Below are positions 1-9,166 of a DNA stretch of 45,511 bases, piece by piece; the stretch's first letter is position 1, and every line of letters begins with the position of its first letter. The DNA is from CAIWXH01 sp964555675 (lineage in GTDB: Bacteria > Chloroflexota > Chloroflexia > Chloroflexales > Chloroflexaceae), in assembly GCA_964555675.1 (NCBI GenBank), contig CAZKTU010000026.1:1-45511 (forward strand), in the 5' to 3' direction. The notes under the pieces were generated by a model. That model searched no databases. It worked only from the letters and a program-made list of their open reading frames with translations, and was not told the DNA's origin. The position numbers and the translations under genes are program-made.

Positions 1-18
1 GCACAGCTGCTCTCGCAT

Positions 19-45
19 CTTCGTGACCTTCGTGCCCTTCGTGGT
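19..45. repeat. Three tandem copies of a 9-bp CTTCGTGNN unit
   Basis: Copies lie at 19-27, 28-36 and 37-45 and share CTTCGTG followed by AC, CC or GT. They lie in non-coding sequence just downstream of the minus-strand glycosyltransferase stop at 87. Reading it as a dispersed intergenic microrepeat is inference. Confidence 0.6.
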
Positions 46-86
46 AAAACCTACAGCGATTAAGGCCGGGCGGTCCTAGCGGCCCG

Positions 87-1004
87 TCACCCCGGCGGCC
101 CGCCGAGTCGCCCTTGCAGCCCGTGCACCAGCCCGATGCAGAGCCAGACCAGGGCCTTCCAGCGCCGCCCCAGGCTCAGCCTCAGCAGATACGAGGCCAC
201 CCTGAGCGGGTTGGCGAGCAGGAAGAAGCAGGCCCGCTCGCCCCAATTGCCATGGCGCCGCACCGCGGCCATGCGGTTCCTGATCCCGAAGTAGTAGGCC
301 AGGGCCCCCGGCTGCCCATCGCGCCGCGTGCTCGCCGAGACTTTGTGCCAGATCCGGCTGGCCGGCACGCAGGCCGCCCCCAGCCCCGCCCGGCGCAGCC
401 GCAGGCACAGCTCGACGTCCTCGTAGTAGGCAAAGAAGCCCTCTTCGAGCAGCCCCTGCCGGCGCAAGTCGCCCGCCCGCAGGGCCATGCAGCACCCACT
501 CACAAAGCCGGTGGCGAAGGGCGCGCTCGGCGCCTCTGTGGCCGGCCGCCCCTGCAGCCAGTGGGGCGAGCGCCCCGTCGCCAGCCCGAAGCTCGCCCCG
601 GCGAACCAGAGCGCCTCGGGCCGCTCGGCGTAGCAGATCAGGGGACCCGCGACCCCAGCCTCGGCGTGCTCGTCGAGGTAGCCGAGCAATGGCGGCAGAA
701 AGCCCCGCTCGACCAGCGTATCGTTGTTCAGCAGCACAACGTAGTCGGCGCCTTCAGCCAGGGCCAGCCGCATCCCGTGGTTGCAGCCGCCCGTAAAGCC
801 CCGGTTGCGCTCCAGCCGCTCGACCCGCACCTCGGGGTAGGCCGCGGCGAGCGCGGGCCGCGGGTCGATCTGCGAGGCGCTGTCGACCACCAGCAGCCTC
901 ACCCGGTACGAGCCTGGGTCGACGGCCCGCAGCGAGGCCAGGCAGGCCATGGTGTCGTCCAGGCCGTTCCAGTTGAGCAGGATGACCCAGACGCTCGACG
1001 CCAC
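87..1004 (-). CDS. GT2 family glycosyltransferase
   Basis: A 305-residue GT-A fold glycosyltransferase of the rhamnosyltransferase/WcaA-like GT2 type, expected to transfer a nucleotide-activated sugar to a surface or exopolysaccharide acceptor at the cytoplasmic membrane face. Visible landmarks are an N-terminal VWVILLNWNG strand, NRGFTGGCNHG, the metal/nucleotide motif VVLLNNDT (DxD equivalent), a GFVSGCCMALR segment and FFAYYEDVELCLRLRRAG (acceptor/catalytic ED motif). The last 50 residues are hydrophobic and basic, probably membrane-associating. A GTG start at 1004 is chosen because the homology begins there; the open frame extends much further upstream but only as antisense-type sequence. 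It begins 2 bp after the stop of the glycosidase-like gene, so the two are probably translationally coupled. The acceptor and donor sugars cannot be told. Confidence 0.85.
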   Translation of the reverse strand: MASSVWVILLNWNGLDDTMACLASLRAVDPGSYRVRLLVVDSASQIDPRPALAAAYPEVRVERLERNRGFTGGCNHGMRLALAEGADYVVLLNNDTLVERGFLPPLLGYLDEHAEAGVAGPLICYAERPEALWFAGASFGLATGRSPHWLQGRPATEAPSAPFATGFVSGCCMALRAGDLRRQGLLEEGFFAYYEDVELCLRLRRAGLGAACVPASRIWHKVSASTRRDGQPGALAYYFGIRNRMAAVRRHGNWGERACFFLLANPLRVASYLLRLSLGRRWKALVWLCIGLVHGLQGRLGGPPG

Positions 1005-1006
1005 GC

Positions 1007-2389
1007 CTACTGGCCCACGCTGACAAAGGCCGGGCTGACCTGGGCGGTGAGCGGCAAGACGCCGCTGGCTACGGCGCATGCAACCGGCCCGCCGTCGCGC
1101 TCGGTGCAGGCGACCGGCCCGCTCGCCGTGATCGGCAGGGTGAAGCTCACGCCGGCGGGGTCGTCGGTCCAGTAGACGTAGATGACCTTGCCCCCCTTGC
1201 GGAAGATATACCCCTCGGCCGCGGCCGGCAGGCCGGGGATGGGGCCGACATAGGATGCGCCATTGAGCATCCTGGCGGCGTGCCGGAAGGCGAAGTAGGC
1301 CGGCCGCGGCACCCAGACGTCCGAGGGCTCGATCAGGGCCGTATTGTGGAAGCTGTCGTTGTCGTAGACATACCAGATCGTCGCCATCACCCCGTCCCGC
1401 ATCGTGCGGGCGTAGCTGCGCCCCACCAGGTCGGCCTGGGCCCAGCGACACTCGGGGGTGACCGCCACACACAGCAGCGCCGTCTCGGTGCGCATGAGCG
1501 GCCGCTCGGGCAGCTTGTAGCGGCGCATCAGCTCGCGCAGATAGCCGACGCGCCAGTCTTCGCGCGGGCCCAGGGCCGGCTGCCCCGGCGTGCGGAAGAA
1601 GACGTAGGTGTGGAACGAGATGATGTCGATCAGCGGGCCCGCGCCCGCCAGCAGCACGCCCTCGAAGAAGCGCCCCATGGTGTTGGGGCTGACCCCCTCG
1701 ACGTAGGGCTGGTCGAGCAGCAGCCCGCCGTTGAGGACCTGAACCGCCGGGTTGGCGGCCTTCATGGCGGGCACGACCGCCTTGAGCATCTCGCCATAGG
1801 CCTGCCCGCCAAAGTAGGGGTCGCCCTCGATGCCCCAGCAACCGAAGACGTTATCGGCCGGGCTGAGGGGAGCATCGGGCTCATTGCCGAGCTCCCAGTA
1901 CTTCAGATTGAAGGGCGGGGCGCTGTACCGCTGCACTGCCGCGGCCATAAAGCGCGCGAAGTCGCCGTAGGCCTCGGGGCTGATCGGCGCGCAGTCGACG
2001 CCGCGCGGGGCCACCGCCCAGGCAGGGCTGCCACGCACAATCAGGACGACGTTGATGCCGAGCTGGCTGGCGCGAACCAGCTCTTGCTCGAGGGCCTGGA
2101 CGGCCGGGCTGTCCCAGCGGTAGCCGCCGCCGCGCTCGGGCTCGACATCCTTCCACAACAGCCCGTTGCGCCGCACCCAGCGGCTGCCCGAGGTGGTGAC
2201 GAGGTCGATGCCGCGCTCGGCGCTCAGGCGGGCCATCTCGATGCCGAAGACCGGCCCGTTGCCCGAGCCGCGCACGCTGGGCAGGTAAACTTTGCTGACC
2301 CCACTGTCCTGGGCCGGGGCCGGCATGGGTGCGGCGATCGGGGCGAGCAGGGCAGAGAGCAGGAGGAGGGCGAAGAGGTGCTTGCGCAT
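1007..2389 (-). CDS. Secreted GH-A clan glycoside hydrolase-like protein
   Basis: A 460-residue protein with a clear signal peptide (residues 1-26, ending APAQ), then a short KVYLPSV segment and a TIM-barrel glycosidase domain. The strand-4 motif YWELGNEPD puts the candidate acid/base Glu at residue 170, and PLMRTETALLC puts a candidate nucleophile Glu at residue 302, the spacing seen in clan GH-A (GH39/GH5/GH51-like) enzymes. Both key acids are present, so it is probably active. It is a shorter paralogue of the gene upstream (2455-4422), which has two extra N-terminal repeats. It lies 65 bp after that gene's stop and 2 bp before the GT2 gene, suggesting one unit acting on extracellular polysaccharide. 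Exact family and substrate are not determinable by eye. Confidence 0.8.
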   Translation of the reverse strand: MRKHLFALLLLSALLAPIAAPMPAPAQDSGVSKVYLPSVRGSGNGPVFGIEMARLSAERGIDLVTTSGSRWVRRNGLLWKDVEPERGGGYRWDSPAVQALEQELVRASQLGINVVLIVRGSPAWAVAPRGVDCAPISPEAYGDFARFMAAAVQRYSAPPFNLKYWELGNEPDAPLSPADNVFGCWGIEGDPYFGGQAYGEMLKAVVPAMKAANPAVQVLNGGLLLDQPYVEGVSPNTMGRFFEGVLLAGAGPLIDIISFHTYVFFRTPGQPALGPREDWRVGYLRELMRRYKLPERPLMRTETALLCVAVTPECRWAQADLVGRSYARTMRDGVMATIWYVYDNDSFHNTALIEPSDVWVPRPAYFAFRHAARMLNGASYVGPIPGLPAAAEGYIFRKGGKVIYVYWTDDPAGVSFTLPITASGPVACTERDGGPVACAVASGVLPLTAQVSPAFVSVGQ

Positions 2390-2454
2390 GGGCTTTCATG
2401 GTTGCCCCTCCGCCCCCGTGCGGAGCGGAGGGAGGGGTTAGCAATGGTCCAGCG

Positions 2455-4422
2455 CTACGGGGCCGCCTCGACGATCAGGGGCTCGAAGCCAACCACGATG
2501 GTCGCCCCGAGCGGTCGCGGCTCGCCCAGGTGCGTGTAAAGCGCCCGGGCTCCCGCCGGCGCCGGCACCTCGCGGGTCGAGCCGTCGTTCGTCCACAGCA
2601 CCTCGTAGCGCGCGTTGGCCTTGCGCAACTGGTGCCGCTCGAGGGCCCCGTCGACGCTCGCGCCCACGGCCTGGGCGTCGCCGAGCAGCGGCGAAAGGAA
2701 GCGCAAGACCCGGAAGGCCGGCCGCGGCTCTTGCGCCGCGTCGAGCATGCCGCCGTCCTGCCAGCCCGGGCCGTTGAGCGTGTACCAGACCGCCCCGGTC
2801 AGGCCGGCGCTCTGGGCCCTGACGTACATACGGGCGGCGTGATTACCCTGGGCCTGGTAGAAGCCCTTGGGCCCGCAGCTCGGGTCGCTGCGGTAGCAGA
2901 GCAGCCCGCCCTCGTTCATGAGCACCGGCTTCTGCACGCCGTTGCGGGCCATGACTTCCTTCAAGAAGGCCAGCTTGCCGAGCATCACACCGCCCCGTCG
3001 CGCCCATCCGGCCACGTTCAGGTCCCAGTCTTTGGTGATCGGGTCCCAGTAGACGTAGCTGTGGTAGGCGACCACGTCGAAGGCCGCGCCGCCGCCGGCC
3101 TTGAGCACATTCTCGAAGAAGGCCCCGCTCAGACAGGGCTGGGCCTGGCCCGGCAAGGTCGGGTCGCAACCCAGCAGCAGCCCGCCGAGGATCACCGTGG
3201 CCGCGGGGTCGGCCGCTTTGATCGCCGGGTAGGCCGCCTTGAGCATGGCCGCGTACTCGCCGGCCCCATAATCGGCCTGACGCGAGTTGCCCCAGCAGCC
3301 GAAGACCGAGTCGCCGCCCACCAGGTTGCGGTCGGCGTCGGGCTCGTTCCCCAGCTCCCAATATTTAACGTTGTAGGGCGCCTTACTTAGCTTAGTCGTC
3401 AGCTCGCCAATAAAGGCGGCGAAGTCGGGCAGGGCCTCGGCCTTGATCGGGCCGCAGCCGTTGCCCCTGGTGGCCTGGGCCCAGGCGGGGGCGCCGCGCA
3501 CGATCAGCATCGGCGTGCCGCCCGCGGCGCTGATCGCGGCCAGCTCGGCCTCGACCCCGGCCAGGGCCGCCCAGTTGCGCTGACCGCGCTGCGGCTCGAC
3601 CTCGGCCCAGTCGATCCCGTTGTAGCGCACCCAGCTGGCCCGCCCCTCGGCGATCCGGCCGGCCACCGGGGCGACCGCGCCGCGGAAGACCTCGACGCCG
3701 TAGACCGACGGAGCCGCCGGGGCGCCCCCAAGGGCCGGCGTCGGCGTCGCTCCGCGGGCCTCGCGGCCGAGCAGGCCGAGCAGCACCCGCGAGCGCGCCG
3801 GGTTGGTGGGGTGCCACTCGAAGCGGGCCCGCTCGAACCACTGGGTGACGATCAGCTCGCCGTCGGGCCCAGGCTCGGGGTTGGCCGCCGTCAGGGGCAG
3901 CCCGAAGAGGGCCAACGACTGCTGGTAGCGGCTCAGGCCGGCGATGCGCAGGCCGTTGCGCTCCCAGTAGCTCTTGAAGCCGACCCCGGCGCCCTGGTCG
4001 CAGACATTCTGGCGCGTCTCGGCAAACCAGAGGCAGCCGGGCAGGGGCCCGGCCTCGCCGCCGTCGGCCCAGTGGTCACGCCCGAGCTGGGCCAGGCGCT
4101 CGGCGCCGACCCGGCCGAGCAGGACGTTGTAAGGGGCTTTATTCTCAGGGTGCAGCTCCAGGCGGTTGCGCTCGAGCCACTGGGCCTGCACGGGCGTCGC
4201 CGCCCCCGCGGGCGTGAAGGACTCGACGGGACCGATCGGGTAGCCGAAGACAGGCAGCCCACCATTGGCGCGCCAGAAGGCCGCCAGGGCGGGGTCGATA
4301 CAGTCAGTGATGCCCGGGGTGCCGGGGAAGCAGATCTGCTGCTGGGCGACGGCAGGGGCCGCCGAGGCCGCGAAGGCCAGGGCCGCAACACCAAGCGCCA
4401 TTAGGGCGCGGACAAATCGCAT
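2455..4422 (-). CDS. Secreted glycoside hydrolase-like protein with two FGYP-type N-terminal repeats
   Basis: A 655-residue protein. A signal peptide (about 1-27, ending AVAQ) is followed by two related repeats (about 31-115 and 130-225). Each has the pattern W-x-x-N-G-G, FGYP or FGLP, QW(L/F)ER, HPxN and VLLGxxG, and each contains paired cysteines. The GH-A clan domain (about 245-655) carries YWELGNEPD, with candidate acid/base Glu at 360, and VLMNEGGLLC, with candidate nucleophile Glu at 504. The start is supported by AGAGGAG about 7 nt upstream. It heads a minus-strand unit with its paralogue and a GT2 gene. The N-terminal repeats resemble a module I associate with exported Chloroflexota proteins; a cell-wall or carbohydrate-binding role is inference. 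Substrate unknown. Confidence 0.8.
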   Translation of the reverse strand: MRFVRALMALGVAALAFAASAAPAVAQQQICFPGTPGITDCIDPALAAFWRANGGLPVFGYPIGPVESFTPAGAATPVQAQWLERNRLELHPENKAPYNVLLGRVGAERLAQLGRDHWADGGEAGPLPGCLWFAETRQNVCDQGAGVGFKSYWERNGLRIAGLSRYQQSLALFGLPLTAANPEPGPDGELIVTQWFERARFEWHPTNPARSRVLLGLLGREARGATPTPALGGAPAAPSVYGVEVFRGAVAPVAGRIAEGRASWVRYNGIDWAEVEPQRGQRNWAALAGVEAELAAISAAGGTPMLIVRGAPAWAQATRGNGCGPIKAEALPDFAAFIGELTTKLSKAPYNVKYWELGNEPDADRNLVGGDSVFGCWGNSRQADYGAGEYAAMLKAAYPAIKAADPAATVILGGLLLGCDPTLPGQAQPCLSGAFFENVLKAGGGAAFDVVAYHSYVYWDPITKDWDLNVAGWARRGGVMLGKLAFLKEVMARNGVQKPVLMNEGGLLCYRSDPSCGPKGFYQAQGNHAARMYVRAQSAGLTGAVWYTLNGPGWQDGGMLDAAQEPRPAFRVLRFLSPLLGDAQAVGASVDGALERHQLRKANARYEVLWTNDGSTREVPAPAGARALYTHLGEPRPLGATIVVGFEPLIVEAAP

Positions 4423-4593
4423 GGGTGTGCTCCTCTGTGCTCGCTCGTCGCCGGGAGTATACCCGATCTTCGCGACCGGCGACGAGTGAGATATGCCCCC
4501 GGCCTGGGGGCGCGGGCTCGTTCTAGGGGCTGATGCCGTGCCGACGAGCCCCTGCTACCCTCAATCCAGTTCACAAGCGGAGCGCACAACACG

Positions 4594-6336
4594 ATGCCGT
4601 TCAATCTCGATCGCTACTGGCGGCTGCTCGCCGCCTACATGGCACCGCGCCGGGCCGCCCTGGCCCTGCTCGCGGCCCTGGTCTTCGCCGGAATCGGGCT
4701 GCAGCTCCTCAGCCCGCAGATCATCCGTCGCTTTCTCGACGCCACCCAGACGGGCGCGCCCCAGAGCGCCCTGCTCGCCGCCGCCCTGGCCTATATCGGG
4801 GTGGCCCTGGCCCAGCGGGCCGCCGCCTTCGCCGCCCTCTACCTGGGCGAGAACCTGGGCTGGCAGGCCACCAACAGGCTGCGCGCCGACCTCGCCCGCC
4901 ACGTGATCGCGCTCGACCTGGGCTTCCACAAGCTCCACACCCCGGGCGAGCTCATCCAGCGCCTCGACGGCGATGTCACCACCCTGGCCAACTTCTTCTC
5001 GCAGTTCAGCGTGCGCGTGGTCGGCAACGCCCTGCTGATCGCCGGGGTCCTGGCCGTGCTCTGGCGCGAGGACTGGCGGGTCGGCCTGGGCCTCGGCCTA
5101 TATGTCGCCGTGGCCCTCGGGGCCCTCGGCGCGCTGCAGCGGGCCGGCGAGCGCCGCTGGGAGCTCGCCCAGGAGCGCTACGCCCTCAGCATGGGCTTCC
5201 TGGAAGAGCGGCTGCAGGGCGTCGAAGATCTGCAGGCGGCCGGGGCCGAGGCCCATACCCTGGCCCAGTACGACGACCTGATGCGCGCGAGCGCCCGCAC
5301 CTACAGGGCCGCCCGCCTGACCGCCAACGTGGCCTCAGCCGCCACCAGCTTCCTCACCACCGCGGGCTACGCCGCCGGCCTGGCCATCGGCGCGACCCTC
5401 TACCTGGCCGGCTCGGCCAGCATCGGCACGGCCTTTATGATCGTCGCCTACGTCGGCATGCTCGCCGCCCCCCTCGAGCGCCTGCGCGAACAGGCCCAGG
5501 ACCTGCAGCAGGCCGGCGCCAGCATCGAGCGGGTCGACGCCCTCTTCGCCGAGCGGCCCCTGGTGCGCGAGCGGGCCGTCGCCGAACTGCCCCACGGCCC
5601 CCTCGCGGTCAGCCTCAACGGGGTGACCTTCGCCTACGACGAGGCCGAAGCGCCCGTTCTCCACGGGCTGACGCTCGCGCTGCGGCCGGGCGAGGTCCTC
5701 GGGCTGCTCGGCCGCACGGGCAGCGGCAAGACCACCCTGACCCGGCTGCTGCTGCGCCTGTACGACCCCCAGGGCGGCGCGATCAGTCTCGGCGGCATCG
5801 AGCTGCGCGACCTGGCCCTGGCCGAGCTGCGGCGGCGCGTGGCCATGGTCACCCAGGACGTGCAGATCTTTCAGGCGACGGTGCGCGAGAACCTGACCCT
5901 GTTCGACGAGACGATCGACGACGCGCGCATCGAGGCGGCCCTGCGCGAACTTGGCCTCTGGGCGTGGGCGACGGGCCTGCCCGAAGGGCTGGACACGCGC
6001 CTCGGCGCCCACGGGCTCTCGGCGGGCGAGGCCCAGCTGCTCGCCTTCGCCCGCGTCTTCCTGAAGGACCCCGGCCTGATCATCCTCGACGAGGCCAGCT
6101 CGCGGCTCGACCCGGCGACCGAGGGGCTGCTCGAGCGGGTGCTCGACCGGCTGCTGGCCGGGCGCACGGCGATCATCATCGCCCATCGGCTGAGCACGGT
6201 CGAGCGGGCCGACCGGATCGCCATCCTCGAAGATGGGCGCCTGCTCGAGCAGGGGGCGCGCGCGGACCTGGCCGCCGATCCCGCCTCGCGCTTCGCGCGG
6301 CTCTTGCGCACGGGCCTCGAGGAGGTGCTGGCATGA
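4594..6336 (+). CDS. ABC exporter half-transporter, subunit A (permease-ATPase)
   Basis: A 580-residue type IV exporter subunit: six-helix transmembrane domain (about 15-310) followed by a nucleotide-binding domain (about 340-575). Walker A is GRTGSGKTT near 373, the signature is LSAGEAQ near 476 instead of LSGGQ, Walker B is LIILDEA with the catalytic Glu intact, and the H-loop is IIIAHRLS. The next gene overlaps by ATGA and encodes the partner half. In the partner the Walker B Glu is Asp, so the altered signature here and the altered Walker B there fall in the same composite ATP site, as in heterodimeric exporters such as TM287/288 and BmrCD. The start has a weak GGAG about 12 nt upstream. 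The substrate is unknown; coupling to a prenyltransferase gene hints at a lipid or prenylated product, which is inference. Confidence 0.9.
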   Translation: MPFNLDRYWRLLAAYMAPRRAALALLAALVFAGIGLQLLSPQIIRRFLDATQTGAPQSALLAAALAYIGVALAQRAAAFAALYLGENLGWQATNRLRADLARHVIALDLGFHKLHTPGELIQRLDGDVTTLANFFSQFSVRVVGNALLIAGVLAVLWREDWRVGLGLGLYVAVALGALGALQRAGERRWELAQERYALSMGFLEERLQGVEDLQAAGAEAHTLAQYDDLMRASARTYRAARLTANVASAATSFLTTAGYAAGLAIGATLYLAGSASIGTAFMIVAYVGMLAAPLERLREQAQDLQQAGASIERVDALFAERPLVRERAVAELPHGPLAVSLNGVTFAYDEAEAPVLHGLTLALRPGEVLGLLGRTGSGKTTLTRLLLRLYDPQGGAISLGGIELRDLALAELRRRVAMVTQDVQIFQATVRENLTLFDETIDDARIEAALRELGLWAWATGLPEGLDTRLGAHGLSAGEAQLLAFARVFLKDPGLIILDEASSRLDPATEGLLERVLDRLLAGRTAIIIAHRLSTVERADRIAILEDGRLLEQGARADLAADPASRFARLLRTGLEEVLA

Positions 6337-8117
6337 GGACCATCCCCTTCAACGGGCGGCTGATCCGGCACTCGCCGCGCACCTACGCCCTGCACTGCCT
6401 GTTCCACATCCTGTTCATCGTCGCGCCCGTGGCCCTGGGCCTGATCGAGCGGGCCGTCTTCGACCGCATCACCGGCGCGGCGGCGGCGGGCTTCAACCTC
6501 TGGACGCTGCTGGCGCTCTATGTGGGGGTGGGGCTGGCCCAGGTGGCCGCCTCGTTCGGCGACATCTGGAACGAGGCGACCTTCCGCCACGACGCGAATA
6601 TGCTGGTGCGCCGCAACCTGCTGGCGGGGCTGCTGCGGCGGCCGGGGGCCCTGCCGCCGCCGGTGCCCAGCGGCGAGGCCCTCAACCGCTACAAGAACGA
6701 CGTGGCCGAGGTGACCGACTTCCCGCTCTGGCTGCCCCACGTGGCGGGCTACCTGCTGCTCTTCGTGGCGGCGGTGACGATCATGGCCACGATCAACCTG
6801 ACGATCACCCTGGTGGTGTTTGTGCCCCTCTTCGGGCTGGTCGGCATCGCCCGCCTGGCCTGGACGCGCCTGCTGCGCTACTATGAGGAGCGGGCGGCCG
6901 CCGACGATCGGGTCAGCGGCTTCCTGGGCGAGGCCCTGGGCGCCGTACAGGCGATCAAGGTGGCGGGCGCCGAAGGGCCGGTGGTGCGCCAGCTGGCCCG
7001 GCTCAACGAGGCCCGCCGGCGGGTCGCCGTGCGCGAGCGGCTGCTCCAAGAGGTGATGTTCTCGCTCACCGACAATCTGGTGGTCTTCGGCACCGGCATG
7101 GTCCTGCTGCTGGCGGGGCGAGCCCTCGCTACGGGCGAGTTCAGCGTGGGCGACTTCGCGCTCTTCGTCTACTACCTCTGGCACACCGTCGAGGTCCCGA
7201 CCCTGCTCGGCACCTTCGTCGGGGACTACAAGCAGCAGCAGGCCGCGATCGGGCGGCTGCGCGAGCTGGTGCCCGACGAGCCCGCCGAGGTCCTGGTGGT
7301 CGGCGGCGGGGTCAGGGCCGCGGCCGCGCCGCTCGCCCAGACTAGCGCGCCGGCCCCCTCGGCCGATCCGCCGCCCCTGCTCGAGGTGCGCGAGCTGAGC
7401 TACAGGCACCCGGGCGGTCAGGGCATCGCGGGGGTGAGCCTGAGCCTGCCGCGCGGCTCGCTTACGGTGGTCACCGGGCGGGTGGGGGCGGGCAAGAGCA
7501 CCCTGCTCAGGGCCATCCTGGGCCTGCTGCCGAGCCAGGGCGGCGAGGTGCGCTGGCTGGGCACGCCCGTGGCCGACCGGGCGGCCTTCTTCCGGCCGCC
7601 GCGCAGCGCCTACACGCCGCAGGTCGCGCGGCTGTTCAGCGAGAGCCTGCGCGAGAATATCACCCTGGGCGCCGCCGCGGGCGAGGCCGAGCTGGCGGCT
7701 GCCGTGCGCGCCGCTGTGCTCGAGCCGGATCTGGGCGCGATGCCGGCGGGCCTCGAGACAGTGGTGGGGCCGCGCGGCGTGCGCCTCTCGGGCGGCCAGG
7801 TGCAGCGCGCGGCGGCGGCGCGCATGCTGGTGCGCCGACCCGAGCTGCTGGTCTGCGACGACCTCTCGAGCGCCCTCGACGTCGAGACCGAGGCGGCCCT
7901 CTGGGCGCGCCTGAAGGACGAGGGCGGCGACCCGAGGACGGTGCTCGCGGTGTCGCACCGGCCGGCCCTGCTGCGGCGGGCCGACCAGATCGTGGTGCTG
8001 AAGGAGGGCCGGGTCGAGGCGATCGGCCGGCTCGACGAGCTACTGGCTAGCAGCGACGAGATGCGCCGGCTCATGGGCGAGCGCCAGCTGACGGCCGACG
8101 AGAGCGAAGCGCGATGA
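6333..8117 (+). CDS. ABC exporter half-transporter, subunit B (permease-ATPase, degenerate Walker B)
   Basis: A 594-residue permease-ATPase partner of the preceding gene. The transmembrane domain covers about 20-300. A linker rich in Ala and Pro (about 325-348) precedes the nucleotide-binding domain, which has Walker A GRVGAGKST near 383, canonical signature LSGGQVQ near 486, Walker B LLVCDDLSSALD (Asp in place of the catalytic Glu, about 509) and H-loop AVSHR. The Asp marks the degenerate site of a heterodimeric exporter; the canonical site would pair subunit A Walker motifs with this LSGGQ. The ATG overlaps the upstream TGA (ATGA at 6333-6336), and its own stop overlaps the UbiA start in the same way, so stoichiometric co-translation is expected. 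The open frame extends far upstream of 6333, but that part is antisense-like. Confidence 0.9.
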   Translation: MRTIPFNGRLIRHSPRTYALHCLFHILFIVAPVALGLIERAVFDRITGAAAAGFNLWTLLALYVGVGLAQVAASFGDIWNEATFRHDANMLVRRNLLAGLLRRPGALPPPVPSGEALNRYKNDVAEVTDFPLWLPHVAGYLLLFVAAVTIMATINLTITLVVFVPLFGLVGIARLAWTRLLRYYEERAAADDRVSGFLGEALGAVQAIKVAGAEGPVVRQLARLNEARRRVAVRERLLQEVMFSLTDNLVVFGTGMVLLLAGRALATGEFSVGDFALFVYYLWHTVEVPTLLGTFVGDYKQQQAAIGRLRELVPDEPAEVLVVGGGVRAAAAPLAQTSAPAPSADPPPLLEVRELSYRHPGGQGIAGVSLSLPRGSLTVVTGRVGAGKSTLLRAILGLLPSQGGEVRWLGTPVADRAAFFRPPRSAYTPQVARLFSESLRENITLGAAAGEAELAAAVRAAVLEPDLGAMPAGLETVVGPRGVRLSGGQVQRAAAARMLVRRPELLVCDDLSSALDVETEAALWARLKDEGGDPRTVLAVSHRPALLRRADQIVVLKEGRVEAIGRLDELLASSDEMRRLMGERQLTADESEAR

Positions 8118-9166
8118 GCGCACCAGTTCGCCAGCTGAGCCTCGACCTCTACCGCTTCTTCCGGCTGTCGGCCGCGGGGGCCACCCTCGTGCTGCCGCTG
8201 CTGGGGGCGGCGAGCGTCGAGCGGGGGCTGACGATGGGGCGGGCGAGCCGGCTGCTGGGGGTGGCGGCGGCCTTCCACGCCTTCGCCTATGTCCACAACG
8301 ACGTGTGCGACCTCGAAGTCGACCGGACCCAGCCCCTGCGGGCGGCCTACCCGCTGGTGCGCGGGGCAATCACCCAGCGCGAGGCCATGGCGATCGCCCT
8401 GGGGGCGGCGGGGGCGGCCTTCGCCATCGACGCGGCGGGCGACGGGCGCCCGGGCGAGAGCTTGCCGCCTGCGGTCGGGCGGCGAGCCTGCCTCGGGGCC
8501 GCCCTGGCCCTGATGGGGGCCTACAACCGCTGGGGCAAGCGGGCGTCCTTCCCGCCCCTCACCGACCTGCTGCAGGCCCTCGGGTGGGCGGCCCTGATCG
8601 GCTACGGGGCCCTCTCGGAGGGTCGCCCGACCCGGCTGACCGGGCTGCTGGCGAGCTACGAACTCCTGCTGATCCTCATGGTCAACGGCGTCCACGGCGC
8701 CCTGCGCGACCTGGAGAACGACGCGGCCAGGGGCGCGCGCACCACGGCGATCATGCTGGGGGCGCGGCAGCGCGAGGACGGCGGGCTGGCCGTACCGGCG
8801 GCCCTGGCGGCCTACGCCCTCGCCCTACAGGCGGCGCTGCTGGCCCTGCCCCTGTGGGGCGCGGCAGCGAACGTCGCGGGGTATGCCCCCCGCGAGAGGC
8901 GGGCGGCCGTGGCGGGCGCGGGCGCGGTGACCGCCCTGACCTTGGCCCTGCTCGGCGCGGCGGCGCGGGGCGGGGCGCGGCCCGCCGACGTGGGCATGCT
9001 CCACCTGATCCTGCTGCTCACGGCGCCCCTGACCCTGGTGGCGCCGGGGATGCGGCCGGGGCCGCGGGCGGCGCTGCTCCTCTCACACACCCTGCCGCTG
9101 CTGGCCAACGGGATGACCTACGAGGCCCTGGCGTGGGTGGCGGGGGGTACTGCGCCGGGGCCGTAA
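8114..9166 (+). CDS. UbiA-family prenyltransferase
   Basis: A 350-residue polytopic membrane protein. Both Asp-rich motifs of the UbiA superfamily are visible: HNDVCDLEVDR (NDxxDxxxD, about residues 60-70) and RDLENDAARG (DxxxD, about 198-207). These bind the Mg-diphosphate of an isoprenoid donor. About eight or nine hydrophobic helices are evident. Subfamily (quinone, chlorophyll/haem or archaeal-type lipid transferase) cannot be assigned. It overlaps the ABC exporter subunit B stop by 4 bp, forming a three-gene coupled unit. Oddly, the last five residues and the stop codon lie within a short palindromic repeat (9151-9172) that recurs in reverse orientation at 41790-41811. Confidence 0.85.
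   Translation: MSAPVRQLSLDLYRFFRLSAAGATLVLPLLGAASVERGLTMGRASRLLGVAAAFHAFAYVHNDVCDLEVDRTQPLRAAYPLVRGAITQREAMAIALGAAGAAFAIDAAGDGRPGESLPPAVGRRACLGAALALMGAYNRWGKRASFPPLTDLLQALGWAALIGYGALSEGRPTRLTGLLASYELLLILMVNGVHGALRDLENDAARGARTTAIMLGARQREDGGLAVPAALAAYALALQAALLALPLWGAAANVAGYAPRERRAAVAGAGAVTALTLALLGAAARGGARPADVGMLHLILLLTAPLTLVAPGMRPGPRAALLLSHTLPLLANGMTYEALAWVAGGTAPGP

Noticed and set aside
1005..1841. Upstream extension of the GT2 frame to 1841
   Set aside because: It is the alternate frame of the glycosidase gene; GT2 homology begins at the GTG at 1004.
4533..6332. Upstream extension of the ABC subunit B frame back to 4533
   Set aside because: It lies over subunit A in another frame and is Arg/Pro-rich; the real start is the ATGA overlap at 6333.
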